Assembly (NCBI GenBank): GCA_025938935.1
Contig: JAPCWB010000001.1
Coordinates: 2,604,001-2,668,000, forward strand
DNA: 64,000 nucleotides
From: Novosphingobium sp. MW5
Lineage (GTDB): Bacteria; Pseudomonadota; Alphaproteobacteria; Sphingomonadales; Sphingomonadaceae
Direction of reading: 5' to 3'
The notes below the pieces were generated by a model. The model ran no database searches and was not told where the DNA came from. It saw only the letters and a program-made list of their open reading frames with translations. Every line of letters begins with the position of its first letter. The first letter of the stretch is position 1. The position numbers and the translations under genes are program-made. Of this stretch, positions 50,529 through 60,430 are shown piece by piece.

Positions 50529-51796
50529 GGCGCTTGCTCCTTTTCGCGATATTGCGGCGCGAATGTCCGCGCATTCTTTAGTTCCGGGAATATCCAGGCC
50601 CAGGCGATGGTGACCAATATGGCTCCGACGCCGCCAAAGACAACTGCCGCGACGGCACTATGCAGCAGGGCCGCGGCCGTTCCCGACTGCATTTCGCCCA
50701 ATTCGTTCGATGCCGAGATGAACAGGCCGGAAATCGCGCCGACCCGTCCGCGCATTTCATCCGGCGTGCTCAATTGCTCCAGGGCCGAACGGATAAATAC
50801 CGAGACCATATCCGCCGCGCCAAGCGCCGCAAGGAATGCAAGCGACAGGAAGAAATTGGTCGAAAGTGCAAAGCCGACTGTTGCGGCACCGAAGGCGGCA
50901 ACGCCAAGGAGCATCTTGGTCCCGACTTCCTTTTCGATGGGCTTCCAAGCGAGCAGAAGGGCCACCACCGCCGCACCTGCCCCCGGCATGGCTCGCATCA
51001 ACCCCAAGCCTTCCGAACCGACATGCAGGATGTCCCGGGCAAACACTGGGAGCAGGGCGGTTGCGCCGCCGAGCAGGACTGCAAACAGGTCGAGCGTGAC
51101 GCAGCCGAGCAGAAAGCGGTTGCGCCGCAGGAAACGAAAACCTTCGATGTACTGGCGTATGGGGTGTGTTTCCCGATCCACCTCTGCCTGCGGAACCGGC
51201 CCCATCGTGAGCAGCGACAAGGCTGAGAGAGTCAGCAGCACGGCAGAAAGGCCATAGGGCGTCCAGGCGAGAACTGCATAAAGCAGCCCGGCCAGGGTCG
51301 GTCCGAAAAGCGAACCGAATTGCCATGCTGTTGAACTTATGGCGACCGCGCGGGGGATCAGAGGAGCTGGCACCACATTCGGCACCATCGCACTGAGCGA
51401 AGGCCCCACGAAAATGCGCGTTCCTCCGTGAGCAGCCGCTAATGCGAAAAGTAGCGGAAGCGAGCGCGTTCCTGTCGCGGTCGCATAGGCCAAGACCCCA
51501 GCGATCACGGCATCGATCAGGGTGGCGAACAAAGCGATCTGCCGCCGGTCGAACCTGTCTGCATATACCCCCGAAACAGGGCTGAGCAGTGCATAGGGCA
51601 CGAACTGCGCCAGACCCAAAAGCCCCAGCAGGAACGAGGCATCGACGATGCTCATCGCATAGGCGCTGCGGGCGACGTCGTAGATCTGGTAGCCGAGGAT
51701 GACGACCATGCCGGTCGTGGCGATCACCGCGCAGAAGCGGGACAGCCAGATGCGGCGGAACGCGGCAATCTGAAACGGGCTGGTCGGTTCGCTCAC
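50525..51796 (-). CDS. MFS transporter
   Basis: An integral membrane protein of 423 aa with 12 hydrophobic helices, two homologous halves and a loop near the middle (residues 200-220). The first-half motif is seen in [20 protein letters not shown] (motif A-like). The family resembles enterobactin-exporter-like (EntS) or DHA3 MFS carriers; the substrate is unknown. It heads an operon with cysK, coupled by an ATGA overlap. Confidence 0.9.
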   Translation of the reverse strand: MSEPTSPFQIAAFRRIWLSRFCAVIATTGMVVILGYQIYDVARSAYAMSIVDASFLLGLLGLAQFVPYALLSPVSGVYADRFDRRQIALFATLIDAVIAGVLAYATATGTRSLPLLFALAAAHGGTRIFVGPSLSAMVPNVVPAPLIPRAVAISSTAWQFGSLFGPTLAGLLYAVLAWTPYGLSAVLLTLSALSLLTMGPVPQAEVDRETHPIRQYIEGFRFLRRNRFLLGCVTLDLFAVLLGGATALLPVFARDILHVGSEGLGLMRAMPGAGAAVVALLLAWKPIEKEVGTKMLLGVAAFGAATVGFALSTNFFLSLAFLAALGAADMVSVFIRSALEQLSTPDEMRGRVGAISGLFISASNELGEMQSGTAAALLHSAVAAVVFGGVGAILVTIAWAWIFPELKNARTFAPQYREKEQAP

Positions 51797-51864
51797 TGCC
51801 GTTCAATGGCAGGACGAATCATCCCTGCCAAGCAGAGGCTTGGTTGCTGCGTGGATAGCTTTGC

Positions 51865-52203
51865 TTAACGCGCGCGGCGCAGGCGAGGGTTCGGCTGGAG
51901 CGTGTCGATCAAGGCAAAGAAATCGTCAGGCCGGACAATGCGCTCGAACTGGAAACCGGCGCGGCCCTCGTTGACCCAAATCAGGTGCGCTTCGATCCGG
52001 CCGACATGGGGCAGACGGATAACCACTCGCTCGCCGCGGGTAAGCGGGATCTCGCCTTCGACCATGAAGCCATGGGCCGAAATATTGACGATATGCATAT
52101 GCAGGTCGCCGAGCCGGCGATGTTCGCCGATCACTTTGTGGTCCACCGGATGACGCGCTGCGCGGCGCATATCGGTGACTGTGAGTTGTGCTCCGACTGA
52201 CAT
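51865..52203 (-). CDS. PilZ domain-containing protein
   Basis: 112 aa, nearly all PilZ domain, the receptor for cyclic di-GMP. The binding motifs are visible: an Arg-rich stretch RRAARHPVDH near residue 13 and the NISAHGFMVEG motif near residue 40, the latter in place of the classical D/NxSxxG. It probably controls motility or exopolysaccharide in response to c-di-GMP. It is monocistronic, between the MFS operon and tyrS. Confidence 0.88.
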   Translation of the reverse strand: MSVGAQLTVTDMRRAARHPVDHKVIGEHRRLGDLHMHIVNISAHGFMVEGEIPLTRGERVVIRLPHVGRIEAHLIWVNEGRAGFQFERIVRPDDFFALIDTLQPNPRLRRAR

Positions 52204-52293
52204 TGCCCGTGGCGGCTCCTTATTCGCGGCTTACGGCAAGTCTCTGCCGCAAAATGGCGAAAAAAGAGTAAAACGCGGAAACAATTTGCCGCG

Positions 52294-53520
52294 TCAGGCA
52301 GGCCGCAAAACGCCGTGCTTTTTCTTGCCCGAGGAGATGCGCAGCTCGCAACCCCCTGCAATGTGGTGATTTTCGTCCGCGACGGGCTCGCCCTCGATGC
52401 GGGCACCGCCGCCAGCAATTAATCGCTTCGCTTCGCCCCGGCTGGCGGCGAATCCGATTCCCACGAGCGCATCGATGATCCCGATTCCCTCTGCCGGCAG
52501 GGTGAAGACGGGCAAGTCCTGCCCCACGCCGCCACCTGCGAAGGTTGCGGATGCGGTGGATTCGGCGGCCTTGGCGGCTTCGGCTCCGCGGCAAAGTGCC
52601 GTCACCTCGTTGGCCAGCACGACCTTGGCCGCGTTGATCTCGCTTCCCTCAAGCGATTCGAGGCGCGCGATCTCGTCGAGGGGCAGGTCAGTAAACAAGC
52701 GCAGGAACTTGCCGACATCACGATCATCGACATTGCGCCAGTATTGCCAGAAATCATAAGCGGGGAGCTGCTCTTCATTGAGCCACACCGCGCCTGCGGC
52801 GGTCTTGCCCATCTTGGAGCCATCCGCAGTGGTGAGCAGGGGCGTGGTCAGGCCGAACAGGTCGCGGCTTTCCATGCGGCGGGTCAGCTCGATCCCGTTG
52901 ATGATGTTGCCCCACTGGTCCGATCCGCCCATCTGCAGGCGGCAGCCGTGGCGCAGCGCCAGCTCGCGGAAATCGTAGGCCTGCAGGATCATGTAGTTGA
53001 ATTCGAGGAAGGTGAGCGGCTGCTCGCGATCAAGCCGCAGTTTGACCGAATCGAAAGTGAGCATCCGGTTGATCGTGAAATGCGGGCCGACGTCGCGCAG
53101 CAAGTCGACATAGCCAAGCTGCGAAAGCCACTCGTCATTGTCGACCATGATGGCATCGGTCGGGCCGTCGCCAAAGGTCAGCAGCCGTTCGAACACGGTG
53201 CGGATCGAGGCGATGTTGGCCTGGATGCCTTCGGGCGTCAGCATCTTGCGGCTCTCGTCCTTGCCGGAAGGATCGCCCACCTTGGTCGTCCCACCGCCCA
53301 TGACGACGATCGGCTTGTGTCCGGTCTGCTGGAGCCGACGCAGCATCATGATCTGGACCAGACTGCCGACATGGAGCGATGGCGCGGTGGCATCGAAGCC
53401 GATATAGCCGGGCACCACAGCCTCGCTGGCCAGCTTGTCGAGCCCATGGGCATCGGTCATCTGGTGAATATAGCCGCGCTCGTCGAGCAGGCGGAGCAGG
53501 GAGGATGTGTAAGTTGTCAT
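52294..53520 (-). CDS. tyrS: Tyrosyl-tRNA synthetase
   Basis: Class I aminoacyl-tRNA synthetase of 408 aa that charges tRNA-Tyr. The HIGH-equivalent motif is in [14 protein letters not shown] near residue 44 and the KMSKS-equivalent in [13 protein letters not shown] near residue 230. A C-terminal S4 RNA-binding domain follows ([18 protein letters not shown]). ATG 53520 fits the normal length; the longer frame upstream is antisense to the DOMON gene leader. Confidence 0.97.
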   Translation of the reverse strand: MTTYTSSLLRLLDERGYIHQMTDAHGLDKLASEAVVPGYIGFDATAPSLHVGSLVQIMMLRRLQQTGHKPIVVMGGGTTKVGDPSGKDESRKMLTPEGIQANIASIRTVFERLLTFGDGPTDAIMVDNDEWLSQLGYVDLLRDVGPHFTINRMLTFDSVKLRLDREQPLTFLEFNYMILQAYDFRELALRHGCRLQMGGSDQWGNIINGIELTRRMESRDLFGLTTPLLTTADGSKMGKTAAGAVWLNEEQLPAYDFWQYWRNVDDRDVGKFLRLFTDLPLDEIARLESLEGSEINAAKVVLANEVTALCRGAEAAKAAESTASATFAGGGVGQDLPVFTLPAEGIGIIDALVGIGFAASRGEAKRLIAGGGARIEGEPVADENHHIAGGCELRISSGKKKHGVLRPA

Positions 53521-53573
53521 GGCGTCTTCCGTTTCGGGCGCGCGCCTAGCACGGGGAATCGCGTTTGGGAACT

Positions 53574-54106
53574 TTGCCGCTGATCGCTCATCCGGATAGC
53601 CCGCCGCTGGAGGTGCGCAGTGTTGAGGTGGCTTTGCTAGGACTGGACCACGGCTGGCTGCGGCTGCGGTGGAAGCTTGAAGGCACGGGCAAACTGATTG
53701 TGCCGCCTTTCGCCGGACGGGGAAGGTCCGACGACCTTTGGCAGACCACCTGCTTCGAAGTGTTCCTGCGCGCACCGGGCAGCACGGCCTACGTCGAGCT
53801 GAACCTCTCGCCGTCCGAGCGCTGGGCGGCCTATGACTTTACCGGCCCGCGCGAAGGGATGGCCGAGCGGCCGATGCCGCGCGATGCCGATTGCACGCTG
53901 CGGCGCGGCGGGGCGATGGCCTTTTTGACGCTTCCGTTCCGCTTGCCGGACTTCCGCCGCTGCCATGGGAAATGAACCTGACCGCCGTGATCGAGGAAGA
54001 GGGCGGCCACAAGTCCTACTGGGCGCTGGCCCACGCCCCCGGCAAGCCGGACTTCCACCATCCCGCTTGCTTCGTGGCGACAGTTCCGGCAGCGGACAAA
54101 CCATGA
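53574..54106 (+). CDS. DOMON-like domain-containing protein, frameshifted
   Basis: About 177 aa of beta-sandwich character ([56 protein letters not shown]), the DOMON-like family that precedes NamZ-type genes in sphingomonads. The frame is lost in a run of five T at 53922-53926; a sixth T restores [25 protein letters not shown] to the stop at 54104-54106. A consensus deletion is likely. The start is uncertain: TTG 53574 or TTG 53565. It overlaps the DUF1343 start as ATGA. Its partner may be the same cell-wall enzyme. Confidence 0.8.
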
Positions 54107-55305
54107 CTGTGAAATTCGGTATCGACCGGCTGCTCGGTGACGCGGCCCTCCTTCGAGAACTGGCTGGCAAGCGGGTGGCGCTCGTCGCCCATCCGGCCAG
54201 CGTCACGCAAGACCTGACCCATTCGCTCGACGCGCTGATCGGGGCCGGTGTGAATGTCACCTCTGCTTTCGGCCCGCAGCATGGGCTGAAGGGTGACAAG
54301 CAGGACAACATGGTCGAGACAGCGGACGAGACCGATCCGCTTTACGGCATACCGGTCTTCAGCCTCTATGGCGAAGTGCGCCGTCCATCTGGCCAGATGA
54401 TGAGCACGGCTGACGTGTTCCTGTTTGATCTGCAGGACCTTGGCTGTCGCATCTACACGTTCGTCACGACGCTGCTTTACCTGCTTGAGGCAGCAGCCGA
54501 GCACGGCAAGGAAGTATGGGTGCTCGATCGGCCCAATCCGGCCGGTCGTCCGGTCGAGGGAACTTTGCTGGTACCGGGACAGGAAAGCTTCGTTGGAGCG
54601 GGCCCGATGCCGATGCGCCACGGTCTCACTATGGGCGAGATGGGGCATTGGTTCATCGACCATTTTGGCCTGAACGTCCCTTACAGGGTGGTGGCGATGG
54701 AAGGCTGGGAGCCGGATGCCCCCGGCTTTGGCTGGCCGCTCGACCGCGTGTGGATCAACCCGAGCCCCAATGCCGCCAACGTCAACATGGCCCGCGCCTA
54801 TGCCGGCACGGTCATGCTGGAAGGCGCGACGCTTAGCGAGGGGCGGGGCACCACCCGCCCGCTGGAGGTCCTGTTCGGCGCGCCCGACATCGACGCCAAG
54901 GCGGTCCTCGCCGAGATGCAGCGCTTCGCTCCCGGCTGGCTTGCTGGCTGCGCCCTGCGCGAGTGCTGGTTCGAGCCGACCTTCCACAAGCACGCGAAGA
55001 CGCTGTGTTCGGCGCTGATGATCCATGCCGAGGGGCCGTTCTACGATCATCAGGCCTTTCGGCCTTGGCGGCTTCAGGCGCTGGCCTTCAAGGCAATCCG
55101 CAACCTCTATCCTGATTACGAAATCTGGCGTGATTTTCCGTACGAGTACGAGTTCGAGCGGCTGGCCATCGACGTCATCAATGGCGGTCCAGCCCTGCGC
55201 GAGTGGGTGGACAATCCAGCGTCAACGCCAGCCGACCTTGAGGCAATTGCTTCGGCCGACGAGGCCAGCTGGCGCGAAGCCATCAAGCCGCACCTGCTTT
55301 ACTGA
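54103..55305 (+). CDS. DUF1343 domain protein (NamZ-like exo-beta-N-acetylmuramidase)
   Basis: 400 aa of the DUF1343 family, whose characterised member NamZ cleaves N-acetylmuramic acid from muropeptides, in peptidoglycan recycling. Conserved blocks include FGPQHGLKGDKQDNMVE, DVFLFDLQDLGCRIYTFVTTLLYLLEAA and VLDRPNPAGRPVEG, and the C-terminal YPDYEIWRDFPYEYEFERLAIDVINGG. It starts within the end of the DOMON-like gene (ATGA). The 3' end overlaps the DODA gene by seven bases, tail-to-tail. Confidence 0.92.
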   Translation: MTVKFGIDRLLGDAALLRELAGKRVALVAHPASVTQDLTHSLDALIGAGVNVTSAFGPQHGLKGDKQDNMVETADETDPLYGIPVFSLYGEVRRPSGQMMSTADVFLFDLQDLGCRIYTFVTTLLYLLEAAAEHGKEVWVLDRPNPAGRPVEGTLLVPGQESFVGAGPMPMRHGLTMGEMGHWFIDHFGLNVPYRVVAMEGWEPDAPGFGWPLDRVWINPSPNAANVNMARAYAGTVMLEGATLSEGRGTTRPLEVLFGAPDIDAKAVLAEMQRFAPGWLAGCALRECWFEPTFHKHAKTLCSALMIHAEGPFYDHQAFRPWRLQALAFKAIRNLYPDYEIWRDFPYEYEFERLAIDVINGGPALREWVDNPASTPADLEAIASADEASWREAIKPHLLY

Positions 55306-56114
55306 ACCACGCCTTCCAGCAGTGTCGCATTGCCGACCAGGAACGAGGTCATCGACAGCGCCCCGTCAACGTCATCGTTGAACACGGCGACCTCATCGCC
55401 CGGCAGCCTTGCGCCGATCACATATAGCAGCGGCAGATAGTGCTCTGCCGAGTTGATCGCCATGGCTGCCGCGCTGTCATCCGGGACGAAGCGGGTGAGG
55501 GCGGCGTGATCGCCCGCCTTGGCCGCCGCCACGACGCGCCGCCCGATGTCGAGCGCCCAGTCAGGCTGCGTCCCCTGCGATTGCCGCCAAAGCGACAGGT
55601 TGTGCACCACGTTACCGCTGCCGACGATCAGCACGCCTTCATCACGCAGCGGGGCGAGGGCCTCGCCAATCGCGATGTGAGCATCTGCATCGAGAGTTCG
55701 GTCGAGGCCTAGCTGTACGGTCGGAATGTCCGTTGCCGGATACATCGGCTGGAGCACGCCCCAGGCACCGTGGTCAAAACCCCAGCTTTCGTCCCGCACT
55801 ACCCGGTCCTCACCCAGCAACTCTGCGACACGATCGACGAGTTCGGCCGAGCCCGGGGCGGGGTACTGCATGTCGAACAGGGCCTGCGGGAATCCACCAA
55901 AATCGTGGATAGTGCGGGGCGCATCGCCTGCCGTCAGATGGATCCTGCCGTCCTGCGTCTCCCAATGCGCGCTGATCGCGAGGATGGCTTTTGGGCGAGG
56001 GAGAGCCTTGCCGAGCGCCGCGAAGCTGGCGCGATAGGGATTGTCGGTGATCACGGTCATGGGCGAACCATGGCCAAGGAACAGAGCGGGGAGGCGTGTT
56101 GTCATGTTGTTCAT
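55299..56114 (-). CDS. 4,5-DOPA dioxygenase extradiol (YgiD/LigB type)
   Basis: 271 aa. The family's metal-binding His residues appear in LFLGHGSPM, AISAHWET and LIVGSGNVVHNL, and the substrate region in GFDHGAWGVLQPMYP. These non-heme iron enzymes open catechol rings; in bacteria the natural substrate is often unknown. It is monocistronic. The 5' end at ATG 56114 is followed downstream by the MoxR-type VWA gene stop 48 bases away. Confidence 0.92.
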   Translation of the reverse strand: MNNMTTRLPALFLGHGSPMTVITDNPYRASFAALGKALPRPKAILAISAHWETQDGRIHLTAGDAPRTIHDFGGFPQALFDMQYPAPGSAELVDRVAELLGEDRVVRDESWGFDHGAWGVLQPMYPATDIPTVQLGLDRTLDADAHIAIGEALAPLRDEGVLIVGSGNVVHNLSLWRQSQGTQPDWALDIGRRVVAAAKAGDHAALTRFVPDDSAAAMAINSAEHYLPLLYVIGARLPGDEVAVFNDDVDGALSMTSFLVGNATLLEGVVQ

Positions 56115-56161
56115 CTGGGCCCGTCTCGCCCCGCTTCAACCAAGGATCGCTTGGCTGCCAC

Positions 56162-57343
56162 TTAGTGCTTCTTCCTCGTCAGCTCGCGCATGGCATCGTC
56201 GAGCCCCTCCAGGGTGAGCGGGAACATGTTGTCCGACAGGATCTCGCGCATGATCTTCGTCGATCCCGAATACTCCCACTGACGCTGCGGCACCGGGTTT
56301 AGCCACACGGTTGCGGGATAGGTATTGCACACACGCTGCATCCACACTGCACCCGCTTCGGGATTGAAATGCTCCACCGAACCGCCGGGATGGGTGATCT
56401 CGTAAGGGCTCATCGCCGCATCCCCGACGAAGATCACCTTGTAGTCATGGCCGTACTTGTGGAGGATGTCCCACGTCTGCATTCGCTCCGACCGGCGGCG
56501 CGCATTATCCTTCCACACGCCTTCATAGAGGCAGTTGTGGAAGTAGAAGAACTCCAGGTTCTTGAACTCGGTCGTAGCTGCGCTGAACAGCTCCTCGACC
56601 AGCTTGATGAAGGGGTCCATCGATCCGCCGACGTCGAGGAACAAGAGGACCTTTACCGCATTGCGGCGCTCGGCCCGCATGTGGATGTCTAGGAAGCCCT
56701 GCCGCGCGGTGCCGCGGATCGTTTCGTCAAGGTCCAGCTCCTCCGCCGCGCCTTCGCGGGCGAAGCGGCGCAGGCGGCGCAGTGCCACCTTGATGTTGCG
56801 GGTGCCTAGTTCCTTCGTGTTGTCGAGGTTCTTGAAGTCTCGCTGCTCCCAGACCTTCAGCGCGCGCCCGTGCTTGCTCTCGCCCCCAATACGCACACCT
56901 TCGGGGTTGTAGCCTGAGTGGCCGAAGGGCGAGGTACCGCCGGTGCCGATCCACTTGTTGCCGCCCTGGTGCCGGCCTTCCTGTTCTTCTAGCCGCTTCT
57001 TCAGCGTGTCCATGATCTCGTCCCACGAGCCCATGGCCTTGATCTTTTCCATCTCCTCTTCAGAGAAGAACCGCTCGGCCACGGCGCGCAGCCAGTCTTC
57101 GGGGATGTCGACCGGCTGCTGGCCGTAATCGGTCAGAATACCCTTGAAGACCTTGGAAAAGACCTGGTCGAAGCGGTCGAGCAGGCCCTCGTCCTTCACA
57201 TATGTCGTGCGGGCGAGGTAATAGAACGCCTCGGGCGTCTGCTCGATGATCTGCTTGTCGAGCGCCTCCAGCAGCACGAGGTGCTCCTTGATCGAGGCGG
57301 GGATGCCGGCGGAGCGGAGTTCGTCGAGGAAGTTGAGCAGCAT
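56162..57343 (-). CDS. VWA domain protein (CoxE-like), partner of MoxR
   Basis: 393 aa. The N-terminal helical half includes QQPVDIPEDWLRAVAERFFS. The C-terminal von Willebrand factor A-type domain has the MIDAS-like motif LFLDVGGSMDPF near residue 235, where the usual DxSxS is replaced by DxGxS. Such proteins work with MoxR-type AAA+ ATPases as metal-insertion or chaperone complexes (CoxD/CoxE model). It is the last of five co-directional genes (MoxR, two GFA, DUF817, VWA). Confidence 0.9.
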   Translation of the reverse strand: MLLNFLDELRSAGIPASIKEHLVLLEALDKQIIEQTPEAFYYLARTTYVKDEGLLDRFDQVFSKVFKGILTDYGQQPVDIPEDWLRAVAERFFSEEEMEKIKAMGSWDEIMDTLKKRLEEQEGRHQGGNKWIGTGGTSPFGHSGYNPEGVRIGGESKHGRALKVWEQRDFKNLDNTKELGTRNIKVALRRLRRFAREGAAEELDLDETIRGTARQGFLDIHMRAERRNAVKVLLFLDVGGSMDPFIKLVEELFSAATTEFKNLEFFYFHNCLYEGVWKDNARRRSERMQTWDILHKYGHDYKVIFVGDAAMSPYEITHPGGSVEHFNPEAGAVWMQRVCNTYPATVWLNPVPQRQWEYSGSTKIMREILSDNMFPLTLEGLDDAMRELTRKKH

Positions 57344-57347
57344 GGGA

Positions 57348-58191
57348 TCAATCCGGTTCGCGCGTGCCGTGGACCGATGCCACCAGCACGAAGGAAATGT
57401 ACATCAGCAGATACCACGCGCCCAGCTTCATCGGGGAGACCATCTGCCAGCCGTGTTTCTGGTCCGGGTAGATCCATGCGTTGGAGAAAGTCGCAAGGTT
57501 TTCGGCCAGCCAGATGAACAGCGCGACGAGGAACCAGCCGAGCAGCAGCGGCATCCAGCGGTGCTTGCGCCAGTTGAGGAAATGGATGCGCGTCCGCCAG
57601 AACAGCAGGCCGATGGCGGCGAACAGTGCCAGTCGCACGTCCGGCAGCCAGTGGTGGGCGAAGAAATTGATGTAGATCGCCACGGCCAGCACCTGCGTCT
57701 GCCACTTCTCCGGATAGGCCGAGTAGCGGAAATCAAAGATCTCGCCAGACCCGCGCGATATAGGAACCGACCGCCGCATACATGAAGCCCGAGAACAGCG
57801 GCACGCCGCCGATCCGCAACAGGTTTGCCTCGGGGTACGTCCACGATCCGAAGGCGGTCTTGAACAGCTCCATCACCGTGCCGACGACATGGAATGCAAA
57901 GATGACCTTCGCCTCCTCCATTGTCTCGAGCCGGAAGGCCAGCATGGCGATCTGAATGCCCAGCGCGGCAAGGGTGAGGAAATCGTAGCGCGCGAGCGCC
58001 GCGTCATCAGGATAGAACAGGTGCGTTGCCAGCAGGAGCGCCAGCATCAATGCGCCGAACAGGCAGGCCCATGCCTGCTTGAAACCGAACAGCAGGAATT
58101 CATAGATCCACGCGTGCCAGCCGGGCCTGGGCTCGAAAGCCTCCAGCCGCGTCCGAATTGCGGCAAAGCGGGTGTGGCGCAGATCGACCAA
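57348..58191 (-). CDS. DUF817 domain membrane protein, frameshifted
   Basis: An integral membrane protein of about 280 aa with seven or so helices. The first part ([38 protein letters not shown]) and the second ([38 protein letters not shown]) belong to DUF817 and join at ARVWR-IFDF. One extra base at 57741-57742 (AAAGATCTCGCC) breaks the frame. The start is TTG 58191, three bases after the stop of the first GFA gene, and the stop is five bases from the VWA gene. Function is unknown; metal or glutathione adduct transport is speculation from neighbours. Confidence 0.85.
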
Positions 58192-58194
58192 GGG

Positions 58195-58624
58195 TCAGCC
58201 AGCCGGCGGCGGGATCGGCGGCTGTTCCTGATGCTGGTCGATCTCCGGATCGACCACTGCCCAGTCGGGCGCCTCGGATAACCAGATCGAGATGCTCGGC
58301 GAGAGGCCGTGGCCTTCGTCGAGGAATCCCAGTGCGGAAGGTGCGCGCATTGGGCCTGCCGGAAGTCTTGGCCATTACCGGATTGCCGCACTTGGGACAG
58401 AACATCTGGGTGTAATCGTTCCCGCTGGCGGCGGTATAACCGAACGATGCGAGCTCGCCGCTGACCTCGATGTCATTCACATCGAACCGCGCATTTACCG
58501 TCGCCGCGCCGCCGGCGAGTTTCTGGCATTGACGGCACCAGCATTGGGCAACGGCAAGCGGCTCGCCTTTGATCGTGGCGGTTACGGAGCCGCAGGCGCA
58601 GCGGCCGGTGTAGGGAGCGGTCAT
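58195..58624 (-). CDS. GFA family protein (first copy), frameshifted
   Basis: A glutathione-dependent formaldehyde-activating-enzyme fold of about 142 aa with two zinc sites. The ligands are seen in CACGSV, CWCRQCQKL and MFCPKCGNPV. The frame is lost after RPNARTFRTG; one extra base at about 58327-58328 (GGAATCCC) restores FLDEGHGLSPSISIWLSEAPDW. ATG 58624 overlaps the stop of the second GFA gene as ATGA. Formaldehyde chemistry is uncertain, as many GFA proteins have other substrates. Confidence 0.85.
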
Positions 58625-59064
58625 GATTTTCCCTTTCTTTTGGACATGGCAGAGCCTGGGCCCTGCGAATACCATGGCAGCGCAGGATCGAGCGGCGCCC
58701 AGGACGGTGCGCTGTCCACCCAGATCAAAGCTTCGGGCGCGACCAGTTCAGGATTGTCGAGCGTGCCGGCGCGAATACGGTCGGGCATACCGGGCGGGGT
58801 GATCGTGCGACTGTAAAGTTGAGACCCGCACTTGGGACAGAAACCGCGCTCTACCTCGTTGCCACTGTCGGCGATCCTGCCGATCGTTGCGACTTCGCCG
58901 GAAAACTGAACCGCACGATGCGGAAACAGGACATTCACAGTTGCCGAACCACTCGCAATATACTGGCAGTCGCGGCACCAGCACATGCGAGCACCTTCGG
59001 GTTCGGCCGCGATCTCGAATGTAACCGCTCCGCAAAAGCACTGGCCTTTGTGCGGCGCAGCCAT
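58621..59064 (-). CDS. GFA family protein (second copy)
   Basis: 147 aa. It carries the same two-zinc layout as its neighbour: CFCGAV near residue 10, CWCRDCQ near 28, FCPKCGSQLYS near 75, and a C-terminal part typical of the family (LDNPELVAPEALIWVDSAPSW). The two copies are clearly diverged, so this is an old duplication. It overlaps both the MoxR stop (TGATG) and the first GFA start, so it is part of one polycistronic unit. Confidence 0.92.
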   Translation of the reverse strand: MAAPHKGQCFCGAVTFEIAAEPEGARMCWCRDCQYIASGSATVNVLFPHRAVQFSGEVATIGRIADSGNEVERGFCPKCGSQLYSRTITPPGMPDRIRAGTLDNPELVAPEALIWVDSAPSWAPLDPALPWYSQGPGSAMSKRKGKS

Positions 59065-59906
59065 CAGCCGTTCCGCCGCGCCATGAAGGCCAGCCGTTCG
59101 AACAGCATGACATCCTGCTCGTTCTTGAGCAGCGCGCCGTGCAGCGGCGGGATGGCCTTGGTCGGATCGCGGTTCTGCAGGACGTCAAGCGGCATATCCT
59201 CGTTGAGCAGCAGCTTGAGCCAGTCGAGCAGTTCGCTTGTGCTCGGCTTCTTCTTCAGGCCGGGCACTTCGCGGACCTCGTAGAAGATCTCCATCGCCTT
59301 GGTCACCAGCGTCTTCTGGATGCCGGGGAAGTGGACGTCGATGATCGCCTGCATCGTGTCGCGATCCGGGAACTTGATGAAGTGGAAGAAACAGCGGCGC
59401 AGGAAGGCGTCGGGCAGTTCCTTTTCATTGTTCGAGGTGATGACGACGACCGGGCGTTCCTTTGCCGCCACCGTTTCGCCAGTTTCGTAAACGTCGAAGC
59501 TCATCCGGTCGAGTTCCTGCAGCAGGTCGTTCGGGAACTCGATGTCGGCCTTGTCGATCTCGTCGATCAGAAGGACGGGGAGCTCGGGCGAGGTGAAGGC
59601 CTCCCACAGCTTGCCCTTTCGGATGTAATTGTTGATGTCGTGGACGCGCTCGTCGCCCAGCTGGCCGTCGCGCAGGCGGGCGACCGCGTCGTACTCGTAG
59701 AGCCCCTGATGCGCCTTGGTGGTCGACTTGATGTGCCATTCGATCAGCGGCGCGTCGATTGCCTTGGCGATTTCGTGGGCGAGGACTGTTTTGCCGGTGC
59801 CGGGCTCGCCCTTGACCAGCAGAGGGCGGCGCAGCAGCACCGCGGCGTTGACGGCGACCTTCAGGTCATCGGTGGCGACATAGTTGCTCGTACCTTCGAA
59901 ACGCAT
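59064..59906 (-). CDS. MoxR family AAA+ ATPase
   Basis: 280 aa. Walker A is GEPGTGKT (residues 33-40) and Walker B is VLLIDEIDKAD, followed by sensor 1 (VVVITSNNEKELPDAFLRRC). MoxR ATPases remodel protein complexes, often with VWA partners in metal-centre assembly. ATG 59906 is the start that gives the normal length. It heads the operon that ends in the VWA gene, and is divergent from the NTF2-like gene by 80 bases. Confidence 0.94.
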   Translation of the reverse strand: MRFEGTSNYVATDDLKVAVNAAVLLRRPLLVKGEPGTGKTVLAHEIAKAIDAPLIEWHIKSTTKAHQGLYEYDAVARLRDGQLGDERVHDINNYIRKGKLWEAFTSPELPVLLIDEIDKADIEFPNDLLQELDRMSFDVYETGETVAAKERPVVVITSNNEKELPDAFLRRCFFHFIKFPDRDTMQAIIDVHFPGIQKTLVTKAMEIFYEVREVPGLKKKPSTSELLDWLKLLLNEDMPLDVLQNRDPTKAIPPLHGALLKNEQDVMLFERLAFMARRNG

Positions 59907-59986
59907 CGGCGATAGTCCTGTCGTGGCTCTTTGGCCTCGCGTTAGGTTGTGCTTTCCTGCGCGGCAAGAGCGAAAGGGAGAGAGCA

Positions 59987-60424
59987 ATGCCGGGCTTTGA
60001 GGACTGGAAGGCGATCTGCGAAACCAAGGCGCGGTATTGCCGGTGCATGGACACCAAGGACTGGGAAGGGTGGACCGATGTGTTCACCGAGGACCTGGTG
60101 CTCGATTCCACACCCGCAGGTGGCTACCGGATCGAAGGCCGCGACAAGGCGATTGCGACTGTGCGCGGGTCGATCGAAGGGGCGAAGACCTGCCATCAGG
60201 TGCATAACCCGGAGATCGTCTTTGACGGCGATGATGCGGCAGACGTGATCTGGGCAATGCAGGACCGCGTGGAAATGGCGGCCGAACGCCAGCAGGCTTC
60301 AGGCCACCTGGGCCATACCGGCTATGGTCATTATCACGAACGCTATATCCGCTGCCCGGACGGCCAATGGCGGATCAAGGAAAGCCGCCTGTCCTATCTC
60401 CATTTCGATGCGCGGCGGGGCTGA
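59987..60424 (+). CDS. Nuclear transport factor 2 (SnoaL-like) family protein
   Basis: 145 aa of the NTF2-like fold, used by ketosteroid isomerases, polyketide cyclases and many unknown proteins. The typical start is DWKAICETKARYCRCMDTKDWEGWTDVFTEDL, and the central strand region is GRDKAIATVRGS, followed by the C-terminal YIRCPDGQWRIKESRLSYL. No enzyme activity can be claimed. A GGGAGAG element lies just upstream of ATG 59987. It is divergent from MoxR and tail-to-tail with the DUF3617 gene. Confidence 0.9.
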   Translation: MPGFEDWKAICETKARYCRCMDTKDWEGWTDVFTEDLVLDSTPAGGYRIEGRDKAIATVRGSIEGAKTCHQVHNPEIVFDGDDAADVIWAMQDRVEMAAERQQASGHLGHTGYGHYHERYIRCPDGQWRIKESRLSYLHFDARRG

Positions 60425-60430
60425 ACGGGC

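Noticed and set aside
58195..59064. Assembly duplication of the two GFA genes
   Set aside because: The two proteins are well diverged outside the zinc ligands, so they are true paralogues.
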